64,000 bases of DNA from CAVZCK01 sp963798805 (GTDB lineage Bacteria; Pseudomonadota; Alphaproteobacteria; Rhizobiales; Rhodomicrobiaceae), in assembly GCA_963798805.1 (NCBI GenBank), contig CAWCVC010000010.1, positions 372,001 through 436,000 of the forward strand. Reading direction: 5' to 3'. Each line of letters opens with the position of its first letter. Position 1 is the stretch's first letter. The position numbers and the translations under genes are program-made. A model generated the notes under the pieces. It was not told where the DNA came from. It did no database searches and saw only the letters and a program-made list of their open reading frames with translations. Below, one piece after another: positions 1 to 10,200 of this stretch.

Positions 1-8
1 AAAAAGCC

Positions 9-644
9 ATGCTTCGTGAAGACATCTACACGGCCCTGCGCAACGAGATTCTTACCTGCGAGCTGCCGCCCGGCGCGGAGCTGCGCGAACAGGAGCTCGC
101 CAGCCGCTTCGACGTCAGCAAATCGCCGGTGCGCGAGTCGCTCCAACTGCTTGTGCGTGAGGGGCTGGTCAGCGTGGTGCCGCGCCAGGGCTACCGTGTC
201 ATGCCAATCTCCCTGTCCGACGCCCAGGATATGTTCGCCTTCCGCCAGGTTCTCGAGCTTGCCTGCGTGACGGAGGCGGTGCGCTCGGCCACGGATTCTC
301 AGCTCCGCAGCCTCGGCGCCTTCCGGCAGTTCAACAGCGCCGAGCACGGCGATTTCATCAGCTACAACCGCGTCTTTCACTGCGAGCTTGCGCGCTGCTC
401 CGGCAATTCGCGCATGAGCCGCGCCACATGCGACCTCATCGAGCAGATGGACCGGCTGGTGCGGCTCAGTGTGAATACGATCCGGGGCCGCGACCCGAAA
501 CGGCTGATCGAGGAGCACGCCGCCATCATCGACGCGGTGCAGGCGCGCAATGCCAAGCTCACGCTCAACCTGCTGAAGGCGCATACGGCAGCGGCCGAAA
601 AGCGGCTGACATCCGCCCTCGAATGGGCCGCTGTGCAAGCCTGA
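9..644 (+). CDS. GntR-family transcriptional regulator (FCD type), possibly 5' incomplete
   Basis: Ligand-responsive DNA-binding repressor or activator. The N-terminal 70 residues form the winged helix of GntR proteins: the pattern LPPGAELREQELASRFDVSK followed by SPVRESLQ is typical. Residues of about 80-200 are a helical FCD ligand domain, including the motif FHCELARCSGN. The reading frame is open to the window edge, so the true start may lie upstream; the ATG at 9 is only the first one visible. At 211 aa it is near normal FCD length. It is followed after about 90 bases by a substrate-binding-type gene on the same strand, which suggests it controls uptake or catabolism of a small molecule. 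The ligand cannot be inferred. Confidence 0.85.
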   Translation: MLREDIYTALRNEILTCELPPGAELREQELASRFDVSKSPVRESLQLLVREGLVSVVPRQGYRVMPISLSDAQDMFAFRQVLELACVTEAVRSATDSQLRSLGAFRQFNSAEHGDFISYNRVFHCELARCSGNSRMSRATCDLIEQMDRLVRLSVNTIRGRDPKRLIEEHAAIIDAVQARNAKLTLNLLKAHTAAAEKRLTSALEWAAVQA

Positions 645-736
645 AGATTCAGCCATTCGGCGCAGCGGTTGGACATTGCTGCATCCGGATCATCCAATAT
701 AAAGTCAGCATTCCTTCGATTGGAGAACAGCCGCTC

Positions 737-1462
737 ATGTCACCAGATGTCATCGCCGAACTCTCGCCGACCGGCGTTCTGCGCGCAGGCGTCAACCTGT
801 CAAACTTCCTGCTGGTGACGGGGAGAACCCCGGAAGGCGACCCGGTCGGCGTCTCCCCGGACATGGCGCGCGAAATCGCAACCCGCCTCGGCGTGCCGGT
901 GAAATATGTGACATTCAAGACGCCCGGCGAACTCGCCGACGCGGCGGGGACCGGCGTCTGGGACATCGGCCTGATCGGCGCCGAGCCTCAGCGCGCCGAG
1001 AAGATCGCCTTCACCGCCGCCTATGCCGAGATCGAGGCCACCTATCTGGTCCCGGCGGGCTCGCCTTTGCAGACCATCGCGGATGTCGATCGTCCCGGCC
1101 TGCGGATCGCTGTGACCGGCCGGGCAGCTTACGGCCTCTGGCTCGACCGCAACATCAAACAGGCCACGCTGGTGAAAACGGACACGCTGGACAGCGCCTA
1201 CGAGACCTTCATCCGCCACGGCCTCGATGCCCTCGCAGGGCTGAGACCCCGGCTGCTCTCAGACGTTGAGAAAATTCCGGGCGCACGCATCCTGGAGGGG
1301 AAATTCATGTCTGTGCAGCAGGCCGTCGGCACCGACCGTAAGAATACGGCAGCTGCGGCATTCCTGCGCGACTTCGTCGAAGAGGCGAAGGCGTCGGGAC
1401 TGGTCGCAAGGTTCATTGAACGGCACAAAGTCCGCGGTCTTTCCGTCGCACCGCTTGCCTGA
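737..1462 (+). CDS. Substrate-binding protein-like domain (SBP family 3), no signal peptide
   Basis: Resembles amino-acid ABC transporter binding proteins (SBP_bac_3): an early strand 'LRAGVNLSNFLLV', then 'GVSPDMAREIATRLGVPV' and 'WDIGLIGAEPQRAEKIAFT', the last being the usual 'D.......R...i.Ft' signature. The frame is open from position 428, but family similarity begins just after the ATG at 737. The product of 241 aa starts directly on the fold, with no signal peptide or lipobox, whereas family members are normally exported. No permease or ATPase of this class is adjacent. It may act in the cytoplasm as a sensor, or the start may be wrongly placed. It lies downstream of the GntR gene and convergent with the hydrolase gene that ends at 1481. 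Confidence 0.75.
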   Translation: MSPDVIAELSPTGVLRAGVNLSNFLLVTGRTPEGDPVGVSPDMAREIATRLGVPVKYVTFKTPGELADAAGTGVWDIGLIGAEPQRAEKIAFTAAYAEIEATYLVPAGSPLQTIADVDRPGLRIAVTGRAAYGLWLDRNIKQATLVKTDTLDSAYETFIRHGLDALAGLRPRLLSDVEKIPGARILEGKFMSVQQAVGTDRKNTAAAAFLRDFVEEAKASGLVARFIERHKVRGLSVAPLA

Positions 1463-1480
1463 CCTTTTCGGCCCGCGAAA

Positions 1481-2557
1481 TCAGCTTGCAAGCCGCTCAG
1501 CCATCCAGTCGGCCGACTGCAGCCGCCAGCGATAGCCGCGATTATTGGCGACGTGATTGCCGTCCTCGATCATCAGCAATTCGACGGGACCGCCGGCCTC
1601 ACGCGCGAGCCGCTCCGCATCCTGCCACGGCACGACGCGGTCGAGCTTTCCGGCGACGATGAACAGCGGGCAGCGGATCTTGTCCGCAACACCCTTCAGC
1701 GAAAGAGTCGCCGCCACCTCGCGGGCCGCCTTCACGGTCGCGCTCTTTGAGCGGACACGGAACGCCTCGCGCGTGAGATCGGGCAAAGTCTCCCAAGCCT
1801 CACCCCAATCGTAGGGTCCGGACAGCGCAATGCAGCCTTTGAAGCCAGGAATGAAGGCCGCGCTGCGCGATGCGTAATAGCCCCCTAAGCTGACGCCCCA
1901 CAGTCCCATGCGATCCGCATCGAGGTCGGCGCGCGTTCTGACATAAGCCGCCACGGCCTCAACCGCCGTCTCGTAATTGCCGCGGATCGGCCAGTCATAT
2001 TCGCCCTCGCCCTGGCCCGGCCCGTCGAAGACGAGCGTCGCCATACCGCGTGCAAGAAAGGGTTGCTCATAGGCGTCGGTCTCCTCTTTGCAGGAGTCGA
2101 GGCCGCAGCACAAGATGACGACGGGCGGTTCAGCGATGCCAGCGGGCTTTCGCAAAATCCCGTAGAGACGGTTTCCCTCGAACGTGATCTCGACGCGCTC
2201 GCCGGACGGGACGAGATGCGGTAGGGCCAGCGTCCGGCATTCCACGGCCTTTCGATGCGCGGCCTCCATCTGCGGCAGGTCATGCACAAACAGGAATTTG
2301 GCAAAATGATAGTAGACGCCGGCGCGCTGCAGATGCTCGCCCGCCGAAAGTCGCTTTCCGCGCGCCAGCGCCTCGCGCCCCATCGCCTCGTGAACGCCGG
2401 CGCGATCCGACCAGGCGCGGCACCAATCGTTCCAGAACGCAAGACCGTGCGTGATCTCTTCGAAATCGGTCAGCGCCACGCCATTGGCCACGAAGCGAGG
2501 CCCCCAATGGGCGATGGCGGATGAGATCAGGGCATCGGTCATGGCGCTTGCTTGCAA
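1481..2557 (-). CDS. Alpha/beta hydrolase (FrsA / pseudooxynicotine-hydrolase-like)
   Basis: Serine hydrolase of the alpha/beta fold, with an N-terminal helical segment (about residues 1-120) before the fold as in the DUF1100/FrsA and 2,6-dihydroxypseudooxynicotine hydrolase group. The nucleophile elbow is GVSLGG (Ser near residue 225), the acid is the Asp in GKLDRVVP and the His is in EDGNHVANN, so the triad is complete. Substrate is not predictable; members of this group cleave C-C or ester bonds of small organic molecules. The stop is only 5 bases from the end of the downstream permease gene on the same strand, so it probably belongs to the ABC importer unit and may process the imported compound. 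Start alternatives are 2557 or the Met five codons later. Confidence 0.8.
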   Translation of the reverse strand: MQASAMTDALISSAIAHWGPRFVANGVALTDFEEITHGLAFWNDWCRAWSDRAGVHEAMGREALARGKRLSAGEHLQRAGVYYHFAKFLFVHDLPQMEAAHRKAVECRTLALPHLVPSGERVEITFEGNRLYGILRKPAGIAEPPVVILCCGLDSCKEETDAYEQPFLARGMATLVFDGPGQGEGEYDWPIRGNYETAVEAVAAYVRTRADLDADRMGLWGVSLGGYYASRSAAFIPGFKGCIALSGPYDWGEAWETLPDLTREAFRVRSKSATVKAAREVAATLSLKGVADKIRCPLFIVAGKLDRVVPWQDAERLAREAGGPVELLMIEDGNHVANNRGYRWRLQSADWMAERLAS

Positions 2558-2561
2558 AGGG

Positions 2562-3386
2562 TCAAAGGCCGCGCTCCTCGCGGCGATACCAGGGCAGAAA
2601 CCGGCGCGTCGCCCAGGCGACGATCAGCTCGAAAGCGACGCCGAACCCCGCCAGCAGCAGCACGCCGACAAAGGCTTCGCTGTGACGGAAGGTGCGCGAG
2701 CTGAACAGGATGAAATAGCCGAGGCCACCTATGGCGAGATAGAACTCGGCGACGACGGCGGCGATCAGAGCGCGTCCGGCCGCCAGCCTGATCCCTGACA
2801 GCAAATAAGGCGTGGAGGACGGCAGCACGACGTCGCGGAGCACACGGAACGGACCGGAGCGAAACGAGCTGGCGACCTCAACGTATTCCCGCGGCACCGA
2901 GCGGGCGCCATCGGCGACATTCATGATGATCGAGAAGATCGAGGCGAAGATAACCGTCGCCAGCCGTGCCGCGCTGGTATAGCCGAACCACAGCGAGAAC
3001 AGCGGCAACGCCACAACCATCGGTACGGCATAGAGCCCGCTGACGTAATGGCGCAGAAAGGCGTCGGCCAAACGCAGCCGCCCGAGGCAGAGCCCGATCG
3101 CGGTCCCGACCAGGATGGCGATCGCGAGCCCCTCCGCCACGGCGCCGAGCGTCACGCCCGTCGCGGACCAGAATTTGTCGTCCCCAAGCACTTTTGGCAG
3201 CGCCATCACGACCGTCGATGGCTTCGCCACATAGGCGGGCGCCAGAGCGCGAACCGACAGCTCCCAGATCGCAAGCAGCACGATCCCGACAGTCAGCCGC
3301 GCCCAGGCCGAGCTATCCGCCCACGATACGCGGCGCGCTGAAAAAGAGGCGGGCGATGCTGAAGCGCTGATCTCCGACACCGCCAT
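2562..3386 (-). CDS. ABC transporter permease, NitT/TauT (SsuC-like) family
   Basis: Inner-membrane permease of a nitrate/sulfonate/taurine-type importer. It has about six hydrophobic segments and the BPD_transp_1 EAA-like loop around 'EVASSFRSGPFRVLRDVVLPSSTP', which contacts the ATPase. At 274 aa it is normal for SsuC/TauC proteins. The neighbour at 3390 encodes a second, similar permease, so the transporter is probably a heterodimer in the membrane. It is separated from that gene by 3 bases, indicating one transcript. Confidence 0.88.
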   Translation of the reverse strand: MAVSEISASASPASFSARRVSWADSSAWARLTVGIVLLAIWELSVRALAPAYVAKPSTVVMALPKVLGDDKFWSATGVTLGAVAEGLAIAILVGTAIGLCLGRLRLADAFLRHYVSGLYAVPMVVALPLFSLWFGYTSAARLATVIFASIFSIIMNVADGARSVPREYVEVASSFRSGPFRVLRDVVLPSSTPYLLSGIRLAAGRALIAAVVAEFYLAIGGLGYFILFSSRTFRHSEAFVGVLLLAGFGVAFELIVAWATRRFLPWYRREERGL

Positions 3387-3389
3387 CGC

Positions 3390-4142
3390 TCAGCTCCGCC
3401 AGCGCGCGAAATGGTTTTCGATCCGCCGTCCGACATTCATCAGAGCAACGCCGATCAGGCCGATCACGAGAATAGCGGCGAACACCGTCGCCGTGTCGAA
3501 ATTCTGCGACGCGGACATAATGAGCTGACCGATGCCGGTCGAACTCAGGAAGAATTCCGCCGCCACCGTGCCGACAAGCGCGCGTCCGACGGCGAGCCGC
3601 ACGCCGGTCATGGTGAAAGGCAGGGTGTAAGGCAGCATCACCTCGCGCCACAGCGCCCATTCGCCGGAGCGGAAGGACCGTGCCACTTCGATGAGCTCCG
3701 GCTTTAAGCTGCGCGCGCCTTCCACCGTGTTGTAGAGGATGGGAAACACCGCGAACAGGAAGACGACGAGAACTTTCGGCCAGAAACCGAAGCCCATGAT
3801 CGAGAGGATGAACGGGATCAGCGCCACCATCGGGGTGGCGTAGAGCACCATGAGATAGGGCTCGAACCCTATCCGCACCCAGGGCGCCCGCGCCAGCAGA
3901 AGGCCTAGCGGCATGCCGACCAGCATGGCTATCGCAAGCCCGGTCACAAACAGCATCGCGGAGTTCGCAAGCTGCGCCAGCAGCGACCCGGCCGTCACAA
4001 GCTCCCAGAGACGCACAAGCGTCGCCGAGAGCGGCACCATGAACGCTGTCGGCATGGCGCGGCCGACAACCTCCCACAGTACCGCCCCGGCTATGAGGCT
4101 CAGCCAGAATGCTGCGCTTTGGGACATGGCCTTTTGCGGCAT
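3390..4142 (-). CDS. ABC transporter permease, NitT/TauT family
   Basis: Second permease of the importer. It has five to six membrane helices and the ATPase-contact loop 'EVARSFRSGEWALWREVMLP', closely parallel to the loop in the next permease, so the two look like a duplicated pair. Length is 250 aa from the ATG at 4142 (GGAAGG just upstream); the Met at 4127 is an alternative. It lies between the binding-protein gene and the other permease on the same strand. Confidence 0.88.
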   Translation of the reverse strand: MPQKAMSQSAAFWLSLIAGAVLWEVVGRAMPTAFMVPLSATLVRLWELVTAGSLLAQLANSAMLFVTGLAIAMLVGMPLGLLLARAPWVRIGFEPYLMVLYATPMVALIPFILSIMGFGFWPKVLVVFLFAVFPILYNTVEGARSLKPELIEVARSFRSGEWALWREVMLPYTLPFTMTGVRLAVGRALVGTVAAEFFLSSTGIGQLIMSASQNFDTATVFAAILVIGLIGVALMNVGRRIENHFARWRS

Positions 4143-4193
4143 GGACCTTCCGGGCTCAGGCGGTGGGCAGGCGATCGCAGCGGCACGCTGCGC

Positions 4194-5207
4194 TCACTTC
4201 ACCATCGCATTGGCATCCTTCCAGATGCTCGGATCGACGAGGCGATCGTATTTGGCTGGCTGCTTGCCGGCCGTGATGCCGCCGGTCTTCGCCATCACCG
4301 CCGTGACCGCGGCGATCTTCTTGGGATCCATCCCATCATCCTCGGTTGCCCAGAAGCCCATATTAAGGAATTCCTTCAGCGCGAGTTTGGTGATCTCCTT
4401 GGAATGCCCGATGGGCTTGGCGGCATCGGCGACGCGGTCGGCGTTTTTCGGATCCTGCATGAACCGGCCCGCCGCAATAAGCGCCGCGGTAAACCTGACG
4501 AAGCTGTCCCGGTTCGCCGCCAGATTGTCGCGGCGCGCAACAAGAAGGAGATAGTGGCTGGTCGGATTGGTCTTCTTCATCCGGAGTATGACATACGGCT
4601 TCTTGCCCTGAGCCTCGAGCACGGCCACGTCATCGAGATGTAGCACGCCGAAGGTGAGCTGTCCGGCGACCATGGCGGGAGCCGTGTTGGAGCTGAGTGG
4701 CACCTGCTGCACCTGATCCAGCTTCACCTCCTTGCAGCCGCCCGCCAGCATGGTGCGCAACGCGATGGCGCGAGCACCGCCGATTGCGTCGACACCAACA
4801 GGCTGGCCTACGAGATCGGTGCATTTGGTTTTGGCGGGATCTGTCGAAGCCACCAGCCAGTCGGGGTTGTTGAACCCGAAAAAGCCGATGATGTTGGCGT
4901 CGGCGTTCGACACCTGGTTGATCACCAGCGGCGTCGGCCCGACAGCGGCATCAATGTCGCCGGATAAGACGGCGCGGGATGCCGCGGTGCCCGTGTCGAA
5001 GTCGCGCAACTCGACATCGGCGCCGTATTTCTTGAAGAACCCTTCGTCCCGCGCAACGAAAAGCACCAGATTGGCGAAGATCGGCCGGATACCCGGCGTG
5101 CCGATGACGAGCTTCTTGCCCTCGGCGCTTGCGGCATCAGGCCCGCCAATGACGCCGGCCAACAGGGCAAGCGCGACGAGGGCTCGGAAGAGATTGCGGC
5201 GGTTCAT
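4194..5207 (-). CDS. ABC transporter substrate-binding protein, NitT/TauT (NMT1/Thi5-like)
   Basis: Periplasmic binding protein for the importer at 2562-6081. A signal peptide is visible (MNRRNLFRALVALALLAGVIG up to an ADAASAEG-like cleavage region, residues 1-28). The mature part shows the NMT1-like pattern 'FFKKYGADVELRDFDTG' and 'LSGDIDAAVGPTPLVINQV'. At 337 aa the length is typical. Related proteins bind sulfonates, taurine, nitrate, pyrimidine precursors or aromatic acids; the ligand here is unknown. The gene is first after the ATPase gene, in the order ATPase - binding protein - permease - permease - hydrolase. Confidence 0.85.
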   Translation of the reverse strand: MNRRNLFRALVALALLAGVIGGPDAASAEGKKLVIGTPGIRPIFANLVLFVARDEGFFKKYGADVELRDFDTGTAASRAVLSGDIDAAVGPTPLVINQVSNADANIIGFFGFNNPDWLVASTDPAKTKCTDLVGQPVGVDAIGGARAIALRTMLAGGCKEVKLDQVQQVPLSSNTAPAMVAGQLTFGVLHLDDVAVLEAQGKKPYVILRMKKTNPTSHYLLLVARRDNLAANRDSFVRFTAALIAAGRFMQDPKNADRVADAAKPIGHSKEITKLALKEFLNMGFWATEDDGMDPKKIAAVTAVMAKTGGITAGKQPAKYDRLVDPSIWKDANAMVK

Positions 5208-5253
5208 GCTTTTTCCTCCCTAGAGATGGAACGCTCTGAGCGTCTCCTTATCT

Positions 5254-6081
5254 TTATCTTGGTGCGGCGATGTCGAACTCGGCTTTGCGCGCCTCGCTCA
5301 TCAGCGTGTCCCAGACGCGCTCGCGCAGTTCGGTGAAGCGCAGCAGACGCAGCGTCTCGCGGGTGCGCGGGTGGGGCAGATCGATGGAGATGGTCTCGGC
5401 AATGTTGCTCGGGCGGCCCTTGAGCACGAAGACGCGGTCGCCCATCAGCACGGCTTCCTCGATCGAATGGGTGACGAAAACCATGGCCGTCGGCCGCGCC
5501 TCCCAGATCCGCAAGAGCTCGAATTGCAGGATCTCGCGGGTCTGCGCGTCGACGGCCGCGAAGGGCTCGTCCATCAAGAGCACATTCGGCTCGACGGCAA
5601 GGGCACGCGCGAGGCCGCAGCGTTGCTGCATACCGCCGGAGATCTGATAGGGATAGGCTTTCTCGAACCCGGCGAGCCCTACCATTTTAACGAATTGCGG
5701 AACCTTCTCGGCAATCTCGGCGCGCCGCGCACCCGCCATGCGCAGACCGTAGGCGACGTTGTCGTAGACGGTCTTCCAGGGCAGCAGCCCGAAATGCTGG
5801 AAGACCATGGCCATGCCCGCAATCGGCCGCGTGACCGCGGTTTCACCGCAGACGATATCGCCTTCATCGTGCGGGATCAGTCCGTTGAGGCAGCGCAAAA
5901 GCGTGGTCTTGCCGCAGCCCGACGGTCCGACAATGGCGACGATCTCGCGCTGCCCGACCGAAAACGAGACGTCGCGAAAGACTTCGAGCGCGCCATAGCG
6001 CTTGGCGAGATTGCGGACACGAATGCGAGGAGCGGTCGCTGCCCCGTCGGCCTTTGAGAGAGGTTGCGCGGGTGCGTTCAT
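5254..6081 (-). CDS. ABC transporter ATP-binding protein, NitT/TauT (SsuB/TauB-like)
   Basis: Energises the importer. Walker A is GPSGCGKTT (about residues 53-61), the Q-loop lies in MVFQHFGLLPW, the signature is ISGGMQQR and Walker B is VLLMDEPFAAVD, followed by the H-loop in VFVTHSIEEA. The signature begins with Ile instead of Leu, a mild variant. At 275 aa it is typical. First gene of the leftward transporter operon, its start faces a 386-base region shared with the divergent glutathione transferase gene. Confidence 0.92.
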   Translation of the reverse strand: MNAPAQPLSKADGAATAPRIRVRNLAKRYGALEVFRDVSFSVGQREIVAIVGPSGCGKTTLLRCLNGLIPHDEGDIVCGETAVTRPIAGMAMVFQHFGLLPWKTVYDNVAYGLRMAGARRAEIAEKVPQFVKMVGLAGFEKAYPYQISGGMQQRCGLARALAVEPNVLLMDEPFAAVDAQTREILQFELLRIWEARPTAMVFVTHSIEEAVLMGDRVFVLKGRPSNIAETISIDLPHPRTRETLRLLRFTELRERVWDTLMSEARKAEFDIAAPR

Positions 6082-6467
6082 GGCCTATTCCGCGGCCCGC
6101 ATTCGACGCGATCCGCCCCGCCGCCTCCTGGCGTGTGGCGTTCCCGCCTCTCCGGCGCGGGCGTCAATGCCAGGTGGATCGGTGTCGCAGACGCGCGGCT
6201 TATCCATCGCCATCCTCTCCCAATGCCCCGGCGATCACTCGCGTCGCTCGGTATTGCTGGACCCGCACCGCGCCGCCCCCAGCGCGGACCCAACGGATCT
6301 GCAAGGTTAATATCGCTCTGCAGCCGCTGACTGCGCAAGCAATGTTTGTTGGGAGGGAAGGTTCGCTGCAGGCGACGAGCAACACCGCCGATCGTCATTT
6401 GAGCAGCAAAATCGCCGCCATGCTACAGTCGGCCTTGAAGCCGCCGGCAGACTGGGAGCGAAGCGCA
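6082..6467. other. Intergenic region between divergent ABC ATPase and GST genes
   Basis: 386 bases without a convincing gene. Open frames here are GC-rich shadows without ribosome-binding sites. It must hold the promoters of both flanking units, but I found no clear -35/-10 pair or operator in it. Confidence 0.5.
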
Positions 6468-7250
6468 ATGACGCAAATCACCTTGTACAATGCCCCGCAA
6501 TCGACCTGCAGTCAGCGCGTGCGCTTCGTGCTGTACGCGAAGGGGCTGGCCTTCGAGGATGTCAGGCTCGACCTGTTCTCCGGCGATCAGCTGAAGCCCG
6601 ATTACCTCGCCATAAATCCGAACGGCGTCGTCCCCGCCATCATTCATGATGGCGCGGCAATCATCGACTCCTCAGTGATTATGGAATATCTCGACGAGGT
6701 TTTCCCGGAGCCCTCGCCGCTGCGCCCCGCCTCTGCGGTGCGCACAGCGCACATGCGGGCGATGATGCGCTATATCGACGAGATCCCCGCACCGGCCATC
6801 CGCGTGCCGTCCTACAATCTCGCCTTCCTGCCGCACTTCCAGAGCATGAGCGAGGAGGCGTTCATCGCCCTCGCCAATTCCAAGCCGATGCGGAAAGAGT
6901 TTCTCCTCCGCATGGGGCGTACCGGCTTTCCGAAGGAGGAGATGGAGCAGGCGCTCGACAAGCTTTCCCGCACCGTCCGGCGCATGGACGATTGGATCGG
7001 CCAGAGCGGCGGGCCCTATCTGATGGGCCGGCAGCTTACGCTCGCCGACATCGCCGTCATGCCAGTGATCGTGCGGATGGACGACGTCAATCTCGATCAT
7101 GCGTGGTCGGACCGACCGGCGATCGCGCGGTGGCTGGAGCACATCCGCGCCGAGCCGGCTTTCGCGCCGACCTATTATCCCGGGACCCAGCTCACCGAGA
7201 AATATCCGCATCTCGCCGAACTGCGCAGGCGCCCCCAGCCATCGAGCTAA
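6468..7250 (+). CDS. Glutathione S-transferase family protein
   Basis: Thioredoxin-fold N-terminal domain (residues 1-80: 'LYNAPQSTCSQRVRFVLYAK', then NPNGVVPAI with the cis-Pro, then DSSVIMEYLDE) followed by an all-helical C-terminal domain. It probably conjugates or reduces electrophilic compounds with glutathione; the STC near residue 10 could supply the catalytic Ser or Cys. The frame is open far upstream, but the fold begins at the ATG at 6468, which has GGGAG at about 9 bases. At 260 aa it is slightly longer than the usual 200-230. Divergent from the importer, it may belong to the same catabolic or detoxification context. Confidence 0.85.
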   Translation: MTQITLYNAPQSTCSQRVRFVLYAKGLAFEDVRLDLFSGDQLKPDYLAINPNGVVPAIIHDGAAIIDSSVIMEYLDEVFPEPSPLRPASAVRTAHMRAMMRYIDEIPAPAIRVPSYNLAFLPHFQSMSEEAFIALANSKPMRKEFLLRMGRTGFPKEEMEQALDKLSRTVRRMDDWIGQSGGPYLMGRQLTLADIAVMPVIVRMDDVNLDHAWSDRPAIARWLEHIRAEPAFAPTYYPGTQLTEKYPHLAELRRRPQPSS

Positions 7251-7285
7251 ACGGCGCCTGCCATATTTCACGCTGCGCCGATGCC

Positions 7286-10200
7286 TTAAGCGTCCGGCGG
7301 GGTGTCACTGCTCGAAGCCCGAAGCGCGGCCGCGAGCTGATGGGACTCAATTCCGCCGCCGCCCTGCGGAACCGCCGCATCGCCATGATGGGTGAGCGGC
7401 TTGTTGCCCGACAGCCGCCGCAGCAGCACGTAGAAGACCGGCGTGAAGAAGATGCCGAACGAGGTCACGCCGAGCATGCCCCACAGCACCGCGACGCCCA
7501 TCGCCCGGCGCATCTCCGCGCCCGCGCCGATAGCCAGAGCCAGCGGCACGACGCCCATGATGAAGGCGAGCGAGGTCATCAGGATCGGGCGCAAGCGCAG
7601 GCGGCTGGCTTCGATCGCGGCCTGGACCGGCGTGCGTCCGGCGAATTCCAGCTCGCGGGCGAATTCCACGATCAGGATCGCATTCTTCGCCGAAAGGCCG
7701 ACCAGCACGATCAGACCGATCTGGGTGAAGACGTTGTTGTCCCAGCCCGACAGCCAGACGCCGGTCATCGCCGCCAGAAGCCCGAGCGGCACGATCATGA
7801 TGATCGAGAGCGGCAACACGAGGCTCTCATATTGCGCGGCGAGCACCAGGAAGACGAGCAGTATTGCCAGCGGATAGACCCAGATGGCGGAATTGCCGGC
7901 GAGGATCTCCTGATAGGTGAGATCCGTCCATTCGAAGCCGAAGCCCTTCGGCAGCGTCTCGTCGGCGATCTGCGTGGCCGCGGCCTGCGCCTCGCCGGTC
8001 GAATAGCCGGGCGCGGCCCCCCCATTCACGTCGGCGGTGAGGAAGCCGTTATAACGCATGGCGCGTTCCGGCCCGGAGCTCTGTTTGACGTTCAGCACCG
8101 CGGCAAGCGGCACCATCTGTCCCGAGGCCGAGCGGACCTTGAGCTGCCCGATATCGTCGGCCCGCGCCCGGAATTTGGAATCTGCCTGGACGCGGACCGA
8201 ATAGGTGCGGCCGAACTTGTTGAAGTCGTTCACATAGAGCGAGCCGAGATAGATCTGCATCGTGTCGAACACATCCGTCACCGCTACGCCGAGCTGGCGG
8301 GCTTTGGTGCGGTCGATGTCAGCATAGAGCTGTGGCACGTTCACCTGATAGCTGGAGAACAGCCCGGCCAGCTCCGGCGCCTGCCGGGCCTTGGCCAGGA
8401 AGGCTTTGGTCGCCGCGTCGAGCGCCTCATAGCCGCGCCCGGTGCGGTCCTCGATCTCCATCTTGAAACCGCCGATCGTGCCGAGGCCCTGGACGGGCGG
8501 CGGCGGGAACATGGCGATGAAGGCGTCCTGGATGGCACCGAATTTCTTGTTAAGCTGCTGGGCGATTGCCGCGCCCGAAAGCTCCGGCGTCGTCCGCTCC
8601 TCGAATGGCGACAGCGTCACGAAGACGATGCCGGCGTTCGACGAGTTGGTGAAGCCGTTGATCGACAGGCCCGGAAAGGCGACCGCATGGGTGATGCCCG
8701 GCTGCTTCAGCGCTATGTCGCTCATGCGCCGGATGACCTCGTCGGTACGGTCGAGTGTGGCGCCGTCCGGAAGCTGGGCGAAGCCGACCAGATATTGCTT
8801 GTCCTGCCCCGGCACGAAGCCGCCCGGCACGATGCGGAACAGCGTCAAGGTCGCCCCGAGCATCAGCGCATAGATCACCAGCATCACCGCGCGCCGCGAT
8901 ACGATCCGCCGGACGCCGCCGCTATAGGCGTTGGAGCCTCCTCTGAAGACCCGGTTGAAGCCGCGGAAGAACCAGCCAAACATCCGGTCGAGGACGCGAG
9001 TCAGCCGGTCCTTGGGCTCGTCCTTGCCTTTGAGCAGCAGCGAGGCGAGCGCCGGCGACAAGGTCAGCGAGTTGGTCGCCGAGATCACCGTCGAGATGGC
9101 GATGGTCAGCGCGAACTGCTTGTAGAATTGCCCGGTCAGTCCGGTGATGAAGGCAAGCGGCACGAAAACCGCGATCAGCACCAGCGCGATGGCGATGATC
9201 GGCCCGGAGACCTCTCGCATGGCCTGATAGGTGGCTTCGCGCGGCGACAGGCCGTTCTCGATATTGCGCTCGACATTCTCAACCACGACGATGGAGTCGT
9301 CGACGACGATGCCGATCGCCAGCACCAGCCCGAACAGAGTCAGCGCGTTGATCGAGAAGCCGGATATGTACATCACCGCGAAGGTGCCTATGATCGACAC
9401 GGGCACGGCGAGCAGCGGAATGATCGAGGCGCGCCAAGTCTGCAGGAACAGGATGACCACCAGCACAACCAGGGCGATGGCCTCGAGCAGCGTGTGCACC
9501 ACGGCATCGATCGAGGCGCGGACGAATTGCGTCGTGTCATAGACGATGTCGTAGTCGACGCCCTCCGGCATGGTCTGCTTCAGCTCGGCCATGGTGGCGC
9601 GGATATTGTCGGCGATTTCGAGGGCGTTGGAGCCTGGCGCCTGGAACACGCCGATGCCGACCGCCGGCTTGTTGTCGAGCAGCGAACGCAGCGAATACTC
9701 CGCCGCACCGAGCTCAATCCGAGCAACGTCCTTGAGCCTGGTGACCTGACCGTCCGCTCCCGTCTTGATGATGATATTGCCGAATTCCTCCGGGCTCTCC
9801 AGCCGCCCATGGGCATTGATCGAGAGCTGGAGATCGACATCGGAGGGGCTGGGCGAGGCGCCGACGATACCCGCCGCCGCCTGGACATTCTGCGCCCGGA
9901 TTTCGTTCACCACGTCGCTGGCCGACAGGCCGCGCTCGGCGACCTTCTGCGGATCGAGCCAGATGCGCATGGAGTAATCGCCCGCGCCGAAGATCGCCAC
10001 CTCGCCGACGCCGGGAACGCGCGCCAGGCGGTCCTTGACGTTCAGCACGCCGTAATTGCGCAGATAGGTGATGTCATAGCGGTCGTTCGGCGAGACCAGA
10101 TGCACCACCATGATGAAATTCGGCGAGCTTTTCACGCTGGTGATGCCGAGCTGACGGACCTCCTCGGGCAAGCGCGGCTCGGCCTGCGAGACGCGGTTCT

